From Mucilaginibacter aquariorum (GTDB taxonomy: Bacteria > Bacteroidota > Bacteroidia > Sphingobacteriales > Sphingobacteriaceae), in assembly GCF_024498135.1 (NCBI RefSeq), contig NZ_JANHOH010000003.1, positions 62,001-126,000 on the forward strand: a DNA stretch of 64,000 nt, given 5' to 3'. Position numbers and translations under genes: made by a program. This document shows, in pieces, positions 1 through 7,962 of this stretch. The notes beneath the pieces are model-generated. The model did no database searches and was not told where the DNA came from. It worked only from the letters and a program-made list of their open reading frames with translations. Each line of letters begins with the position of its first letter. The first letter of the stretch is position 1.

Positions 1-703
1 CATCAAGTGTTAAACCATCTGCGCCTTGCTGCGCAAACACCTGCCTGTCATCAAGGGTGCCATCGGTATCTATGTTAAACTTATATATTTTATCATCCCC
101 AATATCAGCAACATACAGATAATTACCGTCTGGCGTACCTACAATGCCGTTTGGTTTTTTTAACGATTCGTCGGCAATCTCCGGCTGCAGCGAACTGTTT
201 GACAGGTAGTAAACCTTTTGCCCTTCTAGTTCAGATTTAGTACGTGTCCAGTAATCGCGCTGGTAATAGGGGTCGGTGAAATAAATGCCGCCTTTTTTGT
301 CGATCCAGAGGTCGTTAGGGCCATTGAATAGCTTGCCATTAAGGGTTTTTAAAAGTACTTTCACCTTGCCATTGGCGCTAATTTTCCAAAGCTGGTTATG
401 CTCATCTGCACAAACAATCAGGTTGCCTTTACGGTCGAAGCATGTGCCATTTGCTCTGCCTGCATTATCCATAAAAACAGATAACTTGCCATCGGTATTG
501 TACTTCCAGATCTTGTTATTGGGCTGATCGGTAAAGAAGATATTCCCCTTTTTATCAACCGCCGGACCTTCGGTAAAGGCAAATTGTTTGGAGATAAGCT
601 GGGGCTTTTCATCAGCGTTAAACAGCGGACTTTTTTGACCAAAAACCGACCCTAAAACGCCAAAAAAGGCACAAAAAACGCTTAACAATGTTCTATAATT
701 CAT
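1..703 (-). CDS. SMP-30/gluconolactonase family exported protein (C-terminus beyond window)
   Basis: Read on the minus strand from an ATG at 703, the frame stays open to the window edge. It encodes a signal peptide followed by repeated beta-propeller blades with FTEGPAVDKKG, NGPNDLWID, YFTDPYYQRD and KPNGIVGTPDG, the blade and metal-site signatures of SMP-30/gluconolactonase proteins. Such enzymes hydrolyse sugar lactones in the periplasm. About 234 residues are present and roughly 60-80 are missing. The start lies 1 nt after the stop codon of the upstream fucosidase gene, so the two are almost certainly one transcript and translationally coupled. The exact substrate cannot be read from the sequence. 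Confidence 0.85.
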   Translation of the reverse strand, partial: MNYRTLLSVFCAFFGVLGSVFGQKSPLFNADEKPQLISKQFAFTEGPAVDKKGNIFFTDQPNNKIWKYNTDGKLSVFMDNAGRANGTCFDRKGNLIVCADEHNQLWKISANGKVKVLLKTLNGKLFNGPNDLWIDKKGGIYFTDPYYQRDYWTRTKSELEGQKVYYLSNSSLQPEIADESLKKPNGIVGTPDGNYLYVADIGDDKIYKFNIDTDGTLDDRQVFAQQGADGLTLD

Positions 704-704
704 C

Positions 705-2228
705 TTAAAACTTTTGGGGTGTTTTGTTATCAATTAACGATGCCACATCGTTCAATTTCGCCTCTTTATAAAGACCGAAATCGCTCAGTGCGATACACAC
801 CGGGGACTTGGTGATACGCAGCCTAACCTTACTCGCCGAAACATCGTTTTGCAAACGGATCAACCTGTTGCCACCGATGCTCGTAGCTTTTGCTACCTCT
901 TCCCATTTACCATTCTGCCAGGCATCGATGGCTACCTCTTCAATTCGTTGCCCCAGTTTAATGTTTTCGCGCAGGCGGATCACGTTAAACGTTTTAGGCT
1001 GATGCAGGTTTAATACCAATTGCGGTGTGGTCACCTTATCATCAGTTGCCCAATAGCTGTACCGGTTATTATCAAGCAGGTTGGCTGCACCAAATCTAAC
1101 CTTATTACCCCTTCTTGTATTGCTGGCAGTTAAGGTAGCCCCTTTAGCCAAATTAACAGCAAAGGTTTTTTTCAGTATGTCCCCAAACTCCTTGAGCGAT
1201 CTTACATCATTCTGGTAAAGCTGCCCCGTCCTATCCGGCGATAAACCCAGATCAAGCGCGGCGCCACGGCCAACGCTTTGGTAATACAGGTTCAGTAATA
1301 CCTGTGGTGCTTTAACTGAATCGTCCTGGCGTTTATGATAAAACCATCCCGGCCTTAACGATACATCGCACTCGGCAGGCATCCAGTATTGGCCATCACG
1401 GTGACCTTCTGTACCCTCATAATCTTTCACATAACCATTGCCCGGCCTTTTGCCTTCATCAGGCGCATGCGGCGTGTAGGTTGCCCAGCTGGTTTCGCCG
1501 GCCATGCCCTTTTCATTGCCTACCCAACGCACATCCGGCCCAACATCGCCAAATATGGCCGCGTTGGGCTGCATTTTACGGGTAATACCCCATGTTTCGT
1601 CCCATCCGTAATAGGTAGAGCGGTCTATAGTACGTACTTCTTTTGCACCGCCATAATAGCCATCGCCACCATTGGCACCATCGTGCCATGATATAAACAG
1701 CGGCCCGTAGTTACTATACAATTCTTTTAACTGCTCCCGATAAACCTGCGTTACATACTCCGGCTTGCCATAAAGCGGACTGTTCCTATCCCAGGGTGAA
1801 CAATACACACCCATCTTCATGCCCAGCTTATCGCAGGCTTCGCGGTATTCTCTTAAAATATCACCCTTGCCGTTCTTGTAAGGGCTTTTAGATATGTTGT
1901 GTTCGGTTGTTTTGGTTGGCCACAGGCAAAAACCATCGTGGTGTTTGGCTACAACCACTACCCCCTTAAAGCCACCGGCCTTAGCCGCACCCACAATTTG
2001 CATAGCGCTAAACTGCGATGGGTTAACAAGTTTTGGATCTTCATCGCCATACCCCCACTCCTTGTCGGTATAAGTATCAGGTCCCCAGTGAATAATGCAG
2101 TACATACCTGTTTCCTGCCAGTTCAGTTGCCCTTGCGTGGGTAATGGGCCATAAGGTTTTGGGGCTGGCTGTGCAAAGGAGACAAACGTTGCCAGGGGCA
2201 AAAATATCAGCAGTAATAAGTATTTCAT
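705..2228 (-). CDS. alpha-L-fucosidase, GH29, exported
   Basis: This 507-residue protein has a signal peptide (residues 1-19, ending SFAQ) and a GH29 catalytic domain. HHDGF near residue 97 and the SWHDG motif near residue 183 are seen; in GH29 the Asp of the latter position is the nucleophile. A discoidin-like (F5/8 type C) beta-sandwich appears to occupy roughly residues 360-490 and may bind carbohydrate. It removes terminal alpha-linked fucose from glycans in the periplasm or at the cell surface. It is the first gene of an operon with the SMP-30 gene and is divergent from a GH3 gene, forming a small glycan-degradation locus. No SusC/SusD pair is visible in the window. Confidence 0.88.
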   Translation of the reverse strand: MKYLLLLIFLPLATFVSFAQPAPKPYGPLPTQGQLNWQETGMYCIIHWGPDTYTDKEWGYGDEDPKLVNPSQFSAMQIVGAAKAGGFKGVVVVAKHHDGFCLWPTKTTEHNISKSPYKNGKGDILREYREACDKLGMKMGVYCSPWDRNSPLYGKPEYVTQVYREQLKELYSNYGPLFISWHDGANGGDGYYGGAKEVRTIDRSTYYGWDETWGITRKMQPNAAIFGDVGPDVRWVGNEKGMAGETSWATYTPHAPDEGKRPGNGYVKDYEGTEGHRDGQYWMPAECDVSLRPGWFYHKRQDDSVKAPQVLLNLYYQSVGRGAALDLGLSPDRTGQLYQNDVRSLKEFGDILKKTFAVNLAKGATLTASNTRRGNKVRFGAANLLDNNRYSYWATDDKVTTPQLVLNLHQPKTFNVIRLRENIKLGQRIEEVAIDAWQNGKWEEVAKATSIGGNRLIRLQNDVSASKVRLRITKSPVCIALSDFGLYKEAKLNDVASLIDNKTPQKF

Positions 2229-2315
2229 ATCATTTTAAGGTTGATGTACTTTTCGGGTTCGGTTTATAAATCGGTGAAATTCGAAATCGAAAATCAATAA
2301 CGTATCAATTGCTAA

Positions 2316-2329
2316 TGTAAACGTTTTTA
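2316..2329. promoter_or_regulatory. candidate LacI-type operator between GH29 and GH3 genes
   Basis: The 155-188 bp region between the divergent GH29 and GH3 genes contains TGTAAACGTTTTTA, an imperfect dyad around AAACGTTT (10 of 14 positions symmetric). This resembles LacI-family operators with a central CG. No regulator gene lies beside it in the window, so this is a sequence-only suggestion. Confidence 0.3.
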
Positions 2330-2416
2330 AAATAGCTTGATTTTTTAAGTAGAAATAATTTCAGGTACGGCTAATTTCTTTTTATGTTTAACACACTATC
2401 ATTTACCAATACAATT

Positions 2417-4564
2417 ATGAGAGTTTCACGCTACCTATTCTTGTTATTATTTGTGCCGATAATTACCTCCGCGCAGCAAAAAACAATCTACAAAGACAGC
2501 AAACAACCTATAGATGCCCGCGTAAAAGACCTGGTATCGCGTTTAACTCTGGAAGAAAAGATCGCCCTTTTAGGTTATCAAAGTAAAGCGGTGCCCCGCT
2601 TAGATATCCCCGCTTATAACTGGTGGAACGAAGCCCTGCATGGCGTAGCCCGGGCGGGTGAGGCAACCATATTCCCCCAAGCCATTGGTATGGCAGCAAC
2701 TTTTAACGACGATCTGCTCAAACAGGTATCTACCGTAATATCTACCGAAGCACGCGCAAAATACAACCTCTCTACCGGTATGGGCAGGCGTTTACAATAT
2801 ATGGGCCTCACGTTCTGGACACCTAACATTAACATCTTCCGCGACCCGCGCTGGGGCCGGGGACAGGAAACCTACGGTGAAGACCCTTTCCTTACCTCGC
2901 GCATGGGCGGCGCTTTTGTAAAGGGCTTGCAAGGCGACGATCCGCATTATTTAAAGGCAAGCGCTACCGCTAAACATTACGCCGTACATAGTGGCCCCGA
3001 AGCCGGCAGGCACGAGTTTAATGCTATTATTGACCAGAAAGACCTGCGCGAAACCTACCTTTATTCGTTTAAATACCTGGTTGATGGTGGTGTGGAGAGC
3101 ATTATGTGCGCCTACAATCGCGTTAACGACGAACCCTGCTGTACCAGTAACACATTATTAAAAGATATTTTGATAAACGAATGGAAATTTAAAGGCCATG
3201 TAGTTACCGATTGCGGCGCTTTGGATGATATTTACCTTCGCCATAAAACACAGCCCGACCAGGTTATTGTAGCTGCCGAAGCTATTAAAGCCGGGGTTGA
3301 CCTTGACTGCTCTACCCTGCTGCAAAACGACGTGATGCAAGCTGTAAAACGTGGTTTGTTAAAAGTTAGTGATGTAGATAAGGCCTTATCTGCAACCTTG
3401 CGTACGCAATTTAAACTGGGTTTTTATGATGATGCATCGCTTAACCCTTACCACGGTTACGGGGCCGATAGCGTACACAACACGCAGCACATAGCCCTTG
3501 CCCGTAAAGTAGCGCAGCAAAGTATGGTGCTTTTAAAAAACGATAAAAATATACTGCCGCTTAGCAAAAGCAAATACAGCAGCTATATGGTTGTTGGCCC
3601 TAACGCAACTTCGTATGATGCCATGATAGGTAATTACCACGGCACCAGTAAGATCATCAACTTTGTGGAAGGCATCACCGCTGCTGTAGGCCCGGCAACA
3701 CGCGTGGAATATGATTTGGGTGCCGATAACCGGGACACCACACATTTTGGTGGTATTTGGGCTGCCGGCAATGCCGATGTTACGGTTGCTGTGCTTGGCC
3801 TGTCCCCGGTTAACGAGGGCGAAGAAGGCGACGCTTTTTTGGCGGCAGGCGGCGGTGACAGGTTGGATCTTAGCTTACCTGCAAGCCACATCGCTTATTT
3901 AAAAAAGCTGCGTAAGGAGGTTAATAAACCTATAATAGCCGTAATAACCGCCGGCAGCGATGTAGATATAGAAGCCATTGCCCCCTATGCCGATGCCGTT
4001 ATTTTAGCTTGGTACCCCGGCGAGCAGGGCGGTAACGCACTGGCCGACATTTTGTTTGGCGATATATCACCATCAGGACATTTGCCGGTTACTTTTTATA
4101 AATCGCTTAGTAATTTACCAGACTATAAGGATTACAATATGGCAGGCCGCACCTACCGTTATTACAATGGCCCGGTACAATATCCTTTTGGGTTTGGCAT
4201 GAGCTATACTCAGTTCGGCTATCAGGCAAACAATACATTTAAAAGCAAATACAAAACTGCCGATACCATAACTGTAAGTGTAAATATAAAAAACACCGGC
4301 GATTTTAATGGTGACGAAGTTGTGCAGGCCTATATCCAATATCCGCAGATAAACCGTATGCCTTTAAAAGAGTTAAAAGCTTTTAAACGGGTGAGCGTTA
4401 ATAAAGGCGGCGAGGGGGTTGTTACCCTTAAAATCCCTGTTAAAGAATTACAGAAATGGGATCTAAAGACAAACAAATGGAAAGTTTACCCGGGCGATTA
4501 CAAACTGATATTGGGTAGTAACTCGCAGGATGAAAAGGTGAGCTTGCCTTTTACGATCAACTAA
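2417..4564 (+). CDS. GH3 beta-xylosidase / beta-glucosidase, exported
   Basis: The ATG at 2417 is preferred over one at 2384 because it begins directly with a signal peptide (MRVSRYLFLLLFVPIITSAQ); the product is then 715 residues. It has the N-terminal TIM-barrel with KHYAVHSGPE and the VTDCGAL motif near residue 265 whose Asp is the GH3 nucleophile, then the second alpha/beta domain, and a C-terminal fibronectin-III-like domain. KHYAVHSGPE-type sequences are usual in xylan 1,4-beta-xylosidases, so xylose-containing oligosaccharides are the likeliest substrates, but glucosidase or arabinosidase activity cannot be excluded. It is divergent from the fucosidase operon and may share a regulatory region with it. 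Confidence 0.88.
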   Translation: MRVSRYLFLLLFVPIITSAQQKTIYKDSKQPIDARVKDLVSRLTLEEKIALLGYQSKAVPRLDIPAYNWWNEALHGVARAGEATIFPQAIGMAATFNDDLLKQVSTVISTEARAKYNLSTGMGRRLQYMGLTFWTPNINIFRDPRWGRGQETYGEDPFLTSRMGGAFVKGLQGDDPHYLKASATAKHYAVHSGPEAGRHEFNAIIDQKDLRETYLYSFKYLVDGGVESIMCAYNRVNDEPCCTSNTLLKDILINEWKFKGHVVTDCGALDDIYLRHKTQPDQVIVAAEAIKAGVDLDCSTLLQNDVMQAVKRGLLKVSDVDKALSATLRTQFKLGFYDDASLNPYHGYGADSVHNTQHIALARKVAQQSMVLLKNDKNILPLSKSKYSSYMVVGPNATSYDAMIGNYHGTSKIINFVEGITAAVGPATRVEYDLGADNRDTTHFGGIWAAGNADVTVAVLGLSPVNEGEEGDAFLAAGGGDRLDLSLPASHIAYLKKLRKEVNKPIIAVITAGSDVDIEAIAPYADAVILAWYPGEQGGNALADILFGDISPSGHLPVTFYKSLSNLPDYKDYNMAGRTYRYYNGPVQYPFGFGMSYTQFGYQANNTFKSKYKTADTITVSVNIKNTGDFNGDEVVQAYIQYPQINRMPLKELKAFKRVSVNKGGEGVVTLKIPVKELQKWDLKTNKWKVYPGDYKLILGSNSQDEKVSLPFTIN

Positions 4565-4572
4565 ATTAATCT

Positions 4573-4683
4573 GTCATTTCGAACGAGGTACGAGGAGAAA
4601 TCTTCTACAACAGACGGGCGAATTTGCATGGCCGGATGCAATGTGTAAAAGATTTCTCCTCGCTATCGCTCGTTCGAAATGAC
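4573..4683. repeat. palindromic intergenic repeat, family R1, copy a
   Basis: A 111-bp imperfect palindrome beginning GTCATTTCGAACGAG and ending CTCGTTCGAAATGAC, with a second paired segment GAGAAATCTT / AAGATTTCTC and a small inner hairpin around TGCAT...ATGCA. It lies in the 399-bp gap after the GH3 gene, which holds no gene. Confidence 0.9.
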
Positions 4684-4830
4684 AATTGGGAAATAGTATT
4701 TCCACCGTTATTGGTATTATCACCAACAATATTTAGGACGGCTAATTACAAGTTAGGATGCATGGCGGCTTGTTGATGTTGTCACAAACAAGGACAAAAA
4801 ACAAGGGCAATAACTAACAAATAACACCCT

Positions 4831-4941
4831 GTCATTTCGAACGAGGTACGAGGAGAAATCTTTTACAACAGACGGGCGAATTTGCATGGCCGGATGCAAT
4901 GTGTAAAAGATTTCTCCTCGCTATCGCTCGTTCGAAATGAC
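4831..4941. repeat. palindromic intergenic repeat, family R1, copy b
   Basis: Same 111-bp element as at 4573-4683 and in the same orientation, differing at one base (C to T), which completes the pairing TCTTTTACA / TGTAAAAGA. The 147 bp between the copies contain a weaker hairpin (CTTGTT...AACAAG near 4769-4792) of family R6. Confidence 0.9.
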
Positions 4942-4963
4942 AATTTATTATAAATAATTCTTA

Positions 4964-5419
4964 ATGTACACTAAAGAGCAGGCATCGCAATTAAAACAAG
5001 CATTTTGGACGGCATTTGGCCAATACATGGGGCCGGTGCTTTCGGCTGAGGGTTTGCGTACCAACTGGATCAATTATAAAACCGGTGTTAAACACATCTT
5101 TTTTAGGATGCAGGCTGATAATAAAACGGCCAGCATAGCCATTGAAATAGCCCACCCGGATAAAGAACTACAGCAACTATTCTTCGAGCAATTTGACTCA
5201 TACAAAACCATGCTGCACAGCACGCTTGATGAAGACTGGCAATGGCAGCTACATACCACCGATGAATATGGAAAAACTATTAGTCGTATTTATACCGAGC
5301 TTACCCCTGTCAGTATTTTTCAAAAGGAAGACTGGCCAAAGCTGATCTCCTTTTTTAAACCCCGTATTATTGCTTTAGATGAGTTTTGGAGCGACGCGAA
5401 AGCGGCGTTTGAGGTGTAA
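4964..5419 (+). CDS. DUF4268 domain protein
   Basis: A 151-residue soluble protein with no signal peptide or membrane segment. The pattern (KQAFWTAFGQYM, NWINYKTGVKHIFFRM, EIAHPDKELQQLFFEQF, FFKPRIIALDEFW) matches my recollection of the DUF4268 family, small alpha/beta proteins sometimes found as the C-terminal part of DNA-processing enzymes. Its function is unknown. The gene stands alone between two blocks of palindromic repeats. Confidence 0.7.
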   Translation: MYTKEQASQLKQAFWTAFGQYMGPVLSAEGLRTNWINYKTGVKHIFFRMQADNKTASIAIEIAHPDKELQQLFFEQFDSYKTMLHSTLDEDWQWQLHTTDEYGKTISRIYTELTPVSIFQKEDWPKLISFFKPRIIALDEFWSDAKAAFEV

Positions 5420-5434
5420 ACCACCCCGCCCTAC

Positions 5435-5529
5435 CGTCATTGCAAGGTACGAAGCAATCTCAAGACTATGCATAATCGCTCTGCATGCCCGATTGCCTAT
5501 CGAGAGATTGCTTCGTACCTCCAATGACG
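5435..5529. repeat. palindromic intergenic repeat, family R2, copy a, with half an R3 element attached
   Basis: An imperfect palindrome opening CGTCATTGCAAGGTACGAAG and closing with GCTTCGTACCTCCAATGACG. The closing arm is followed at once (about 5536-5567) by one arm of another family (ATCCTTCGCTATCGCTCAGG), with no matching partner arm. It lies between two genes on the plus strand. Confidence 0.85.
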
Positions 5530-5593
5530 CGCGGGATAGATCCTTCGCTATCGCTCAGGATGACAAAAGATTTTAAATCCCAAACAAAATTAC

Positions 5594-5601
5594 TAACTTT
5601 G
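5594..5601 (+). promoter_or_regulatory. -7 promoter element TAACTTTG, 5 nt before DUF763 start
   Basis: An exact match to the Bacteroidota -7 consensus TAnnTTTG. Only TTAGC separates it from the ATG at 5607, so transcription should begin at or next to the start codon. No clear -33 TTTG is seen. Confidence 0.55.
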
Positions 5602-5606
5602 TTAGC

Positions 5607-6809
5607 ATGAAACGCTCCGGGAGTGCCGACTTGCCATTGCATTATGGCTATGTACCTACATGGCTTGCCGAACGTATGGCCAAGCTGGGCCTGGCCGTGG
5701 TAGAAACCATTGTAATGGATTATGGCAAGGACGAAGTATTGCGCCGCCTGAGCGACCCGTTCTGGTTCCAAAGCCTGGGGGCAGTGATGGGGATGGACTG
5801 GCATTCATCGGGCATTACAACTTCGGTAATGGGTGCTTTAAAAAGATCAATCAATCCGCATAGCAGGGAATTAGGTATTTACATTTGCGGCGGCAAAGGC
5901 AAGCATTCTACCAAAACCCCGCAGGAACTGATGAACGTTTGCAATACCACCGGGCTTGATGGCAATTACCTGGTTAAATGCAGCAAGCTTAGCGCCAAGG
6001 TTGATAACACCGCTATACAGGATGGCTTTCAGCTTTACACCCACAACTTTATACTGAGCGATACCGGCAAATGGGCCGTAGTACAGCAAGGCATGAGCGA
6101 CCTAAGCCGCACCGCCCGCCGTTACCACTGGCATTCGGAACAGTTACAATCATTTGTGGAAGACCCGCATACCGCTATTCATGGACACAATAACGGCCTT
6201 ATTTTAAACATGGCCGATAAACTGGCTGCAACCTCCCGCAACGGCGTTATGCAAATTGCCGCCGAACAGCCCGATCAGATGCTGAAAGAGATAAGCAAAC
6301 TGGTAATGCCAAACCATCATGATGTGCAAGCGAAAGATGTTGACCTGAAACGCCTGGGTGCAGTGCTTTGGCTGTCGCACGAGAAACAGCCAAAGGATTT
6401 TGAAGACCTGCTTTTGCTACAAGGCCTCGGCCCGCGTACGCTGCAATCTTTAGCTTTAGTTAGCGAAGTGATCCATGGCACCCCGTCGAGGTTTAAAGAT
6501 CCTGCAAGGTTCTCGTTCGCGCATGGTGGTAAGGATGGTCACCCCTTCCCGGTGCCTACCAAAGTTTACGACGAAACCATCGGCACATTACAAACCGCTA
6601 TACACAAAGCCAAACTGGGCAACAGCGAAAAAAGCGAAGCTATCAAACGCCTAACCAACATAGCCCAGGCAGCCGAAAAGGATTTTACCCCCAACGCCAA
6701 CTTTGACCAGGTGATAGAAAAAGAAAGAAATGATTCATGGAAATACGGCGGGCGCACTGTTTTTGGTAAAGCTAAACCGCCGGTACAGCAACAGCTAAAA
6801 CTATTTTAA
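5607..6809 (+). CDS. DUF763 domain protein
   Basis: A 400-residue cytoplasmic protein. The opening MKRSGSADLPLHYGYVPTWL, GAVMGMDWHSSGITTSV and CGGKGKHSTKTPQEL identify the DUF763 family, which I know mainly from archaea and scattered bacteria, with no assigned function. Around residues 270-290 LLQGLGPRTLQSLALV resembles a helix-hairpin-helix, a common non-specific DNA-binding element, so a DNA-related role is plausible but inferred. It ends converging on DUF4142 with a 9-bp overlap of coding ends. The start follows a -7 box by 5 nt. Confidence 0.8.
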   Translation: MKRSGSADLPLHYGYVPTWLAERMAKLGLAVVETIVMDYGKDEVLRRLSDPFWFQSLGAVMGMDWHSSGITTSVMGALKRSINPHSRELGIYICGGKGKHSTKTPQELMNVCNTTGLDGNYLVKCSKLSAKVDNTAIQDGFQLYTHNFILSDTGKWAVVQQGMSDLSRTARRYHWHSEQLQSFVEDPHTAIHGHNNGLILNMADKLAATSRNGVMQIAAEQPDQMLKEISKLVMPNHHDVQAKDVDLKRLGAVLWLSHEKQPKDFEDLLLLQGLGPRTLQSLALVSEVIHGTPSRFKDPARFSFAHGGKDGHPFPVPTKVYDETIGTLQTAIHKAKLGNSEKSEAIKRLTNIAQAAEKDFTPNANFDQVIEKERNDSWKYGGRTVFGKAKPPVQQQLKLF

Positions 6810-7319
6810 GTCGGCGCACAGCGCGTTTGCTTCTTTCAAATGGCCTTCCAGTTTAGGGAGTGTTTTCGCCGCAAAATCTTTCAGTTTCGCATTCGCGTTT
6901 ATGCTGCCTTCTTTAAAAACCTCAACAGCCTTTTCATGGTCAATAACCATAGCTTGTATGTATTCTTTATCAAACCCCACGCCGGTTTTTGCTGACAAAC
7001 TGGTTAACACGTGGTTATGATTAGCACTTAAACTGTCATTTGCGTCAATTTTACTATCGGCAGCAATCTTCTTTAACTCGTTGCCGGCATCGGTATGGTC
7101 GGCTATCATCATTTTTGCAAATTTGATCACCTCTTCGTTCTTTGAGTTTTTTAATGCCAGTTCAGATATTTTAACTTCTGCTGCACCAGCTTCTGCAGCT
7201 GCATTTACAAACGTAAGTCCGCTATCATCAATCTTGTTAAAGTTTCTACCTTTCCTATCGCTACAGGCCTGTACAGCCAATAACGTTACCAATGTTAACG
7301 CAACGCAAAATCTTTTCAT
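6801..7319 (-). CDS. DUF4142 lipoprotein
   Basis: A 172-residue protein with a lipoprotein signal (hydrophobic stretch ending LLAVQACSD, Cys at residue 19) followed by a four-helix, ferritin-like DUF4142 region with repeated acidic/His positions (MIADHTDAGNELKK, MVIDHEKAVEVFKE). DUF4142 proteins are predicted periplasmic or outer-membrane-anchored; their function is not established, although links to stress and metal handling are often suggested. The 3' end overlaps the convergent DUF763 gene by 9 bp. Confidence 0.82.
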   Translation of the reverse strand: MKRFCVALTLVTLLAVQACSDRKGRNFNKIDDSGLTFVNAAAEAGAAEVKISELALKNSKNEEVIKFAKMMIADHTDAGNELKKIAADSKIDANDSLSANHNHVLTSLSAKTGVGFDKEYIQAMVIDHEKAVEVFKEGSINANAKLKDFAAKTLPKLEGHLKEANALCADLK

Positions 7320-7410
7320 CGTAAATGTTAAGTTTATACTACTTACGTAACAAGATTAAGGCCATCCTGTTTATGAAAAGCACATTTATATTTAACTAAA
7401 GGGGTTTTAT

Positions 7411-7493
7411 GGCGTTGCCTGCGGCCCAGGCTTTACACTCATACGCGCACAGGCATTAGCCGCAAGGCCGGTATCCGTTCCAATCCTTAACGC
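7411..7493. repeat. intergenic repeat, family R5, copy a
   Basis: An 83-bp element starting GGCGTTGCCTGCGGCC and ending AATCCTTAACGC, with GGCCGGTATCCG inside. It is found here without the R3 partner that accompanies it in three other places in the window. It lies in the 222-bp gap between two minus-strand genes. Confidence 0.8.
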
Positions 7494-7541
7494 ATGGGAC
7501 GTAGCTATGTCAGGTAGTATATCTTAATCTTAAATAGTTTA

Positions 7542-7952
7542 TTATTGGCTCGGATTTGAAAAATAACTCAACGAAAGCCCAACACTTCCGCTTCTGTAAT
7601 CTTCATAATAGTCAATCTTTCCCCATTTATAACTTTTTTCACCGCCAAGTTCAGCAAGTAATTCTTTCACCAACACAATTTCACGAGTCGTGATCTCAAA
7701 TGGTGGAAAATCAAATTTTCTCCCTAAACAAAAACGAACTTTCGTTATTTTATCGTCATAAAAATACAAACCAGCCGCTGCATAGCCGTCGTCAAGTGCC
7801 GGCATTCTATAGCTTCTATGAGGTGGATTTTTGACTGCGTCAACTACTTCATGTTGCTGTTTTAACGTTTCAATATCTTGTAATTCAAGACCTGGAGTTA
7901 TTAACAGTTCACCAATTTGCAGGTAGCCATTTTCAATATCTAATGATATCAT
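7542..7952 (-). CDS. hypothetical protein, 136 aa
   Basis: I do not recognise this protein. It is short, soluble and acidic, without signal peptide or membrane segment, rich in aromatic residues (YFYDDKITKVRFCLG, YYEDYRSG) and probably a compact alpha/beta fold of the kind used in immunity-like or cytoplasmic accessory proteins, which is only an impression. It is 10 nt downstream of ppc on the same strand and may be cotranscribed with it. Confidence 0.6.
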   Translation of the reverse strand: MISLDIENGYLQIGELLITPGLELQDIETLKQQHEVVDAVKNPPHRSYRMPALDDGYAAAGLYFYDDKITKVRFCLGRKFDFPPFEITTREIVLVKELLAELGGEKSYKWGKIDYYEDYRSGSVGLSLSYFSNPSQ

Positions 7953-7962
7953 TTTAAAGCTT

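Noticed and set aside
4573..4941. Possible CRISPR array (two direct repeats)
   Set aside because: Only two copies of 111 bp, each an internal palindrome, spaced by 147 bp, with no cas genes nearby.
5379..5576. 65-aa open frame overlapping the end of the DUF4268 gene
   Set aside because: Composed of R2 and R3 repeat sequence in a different frame.
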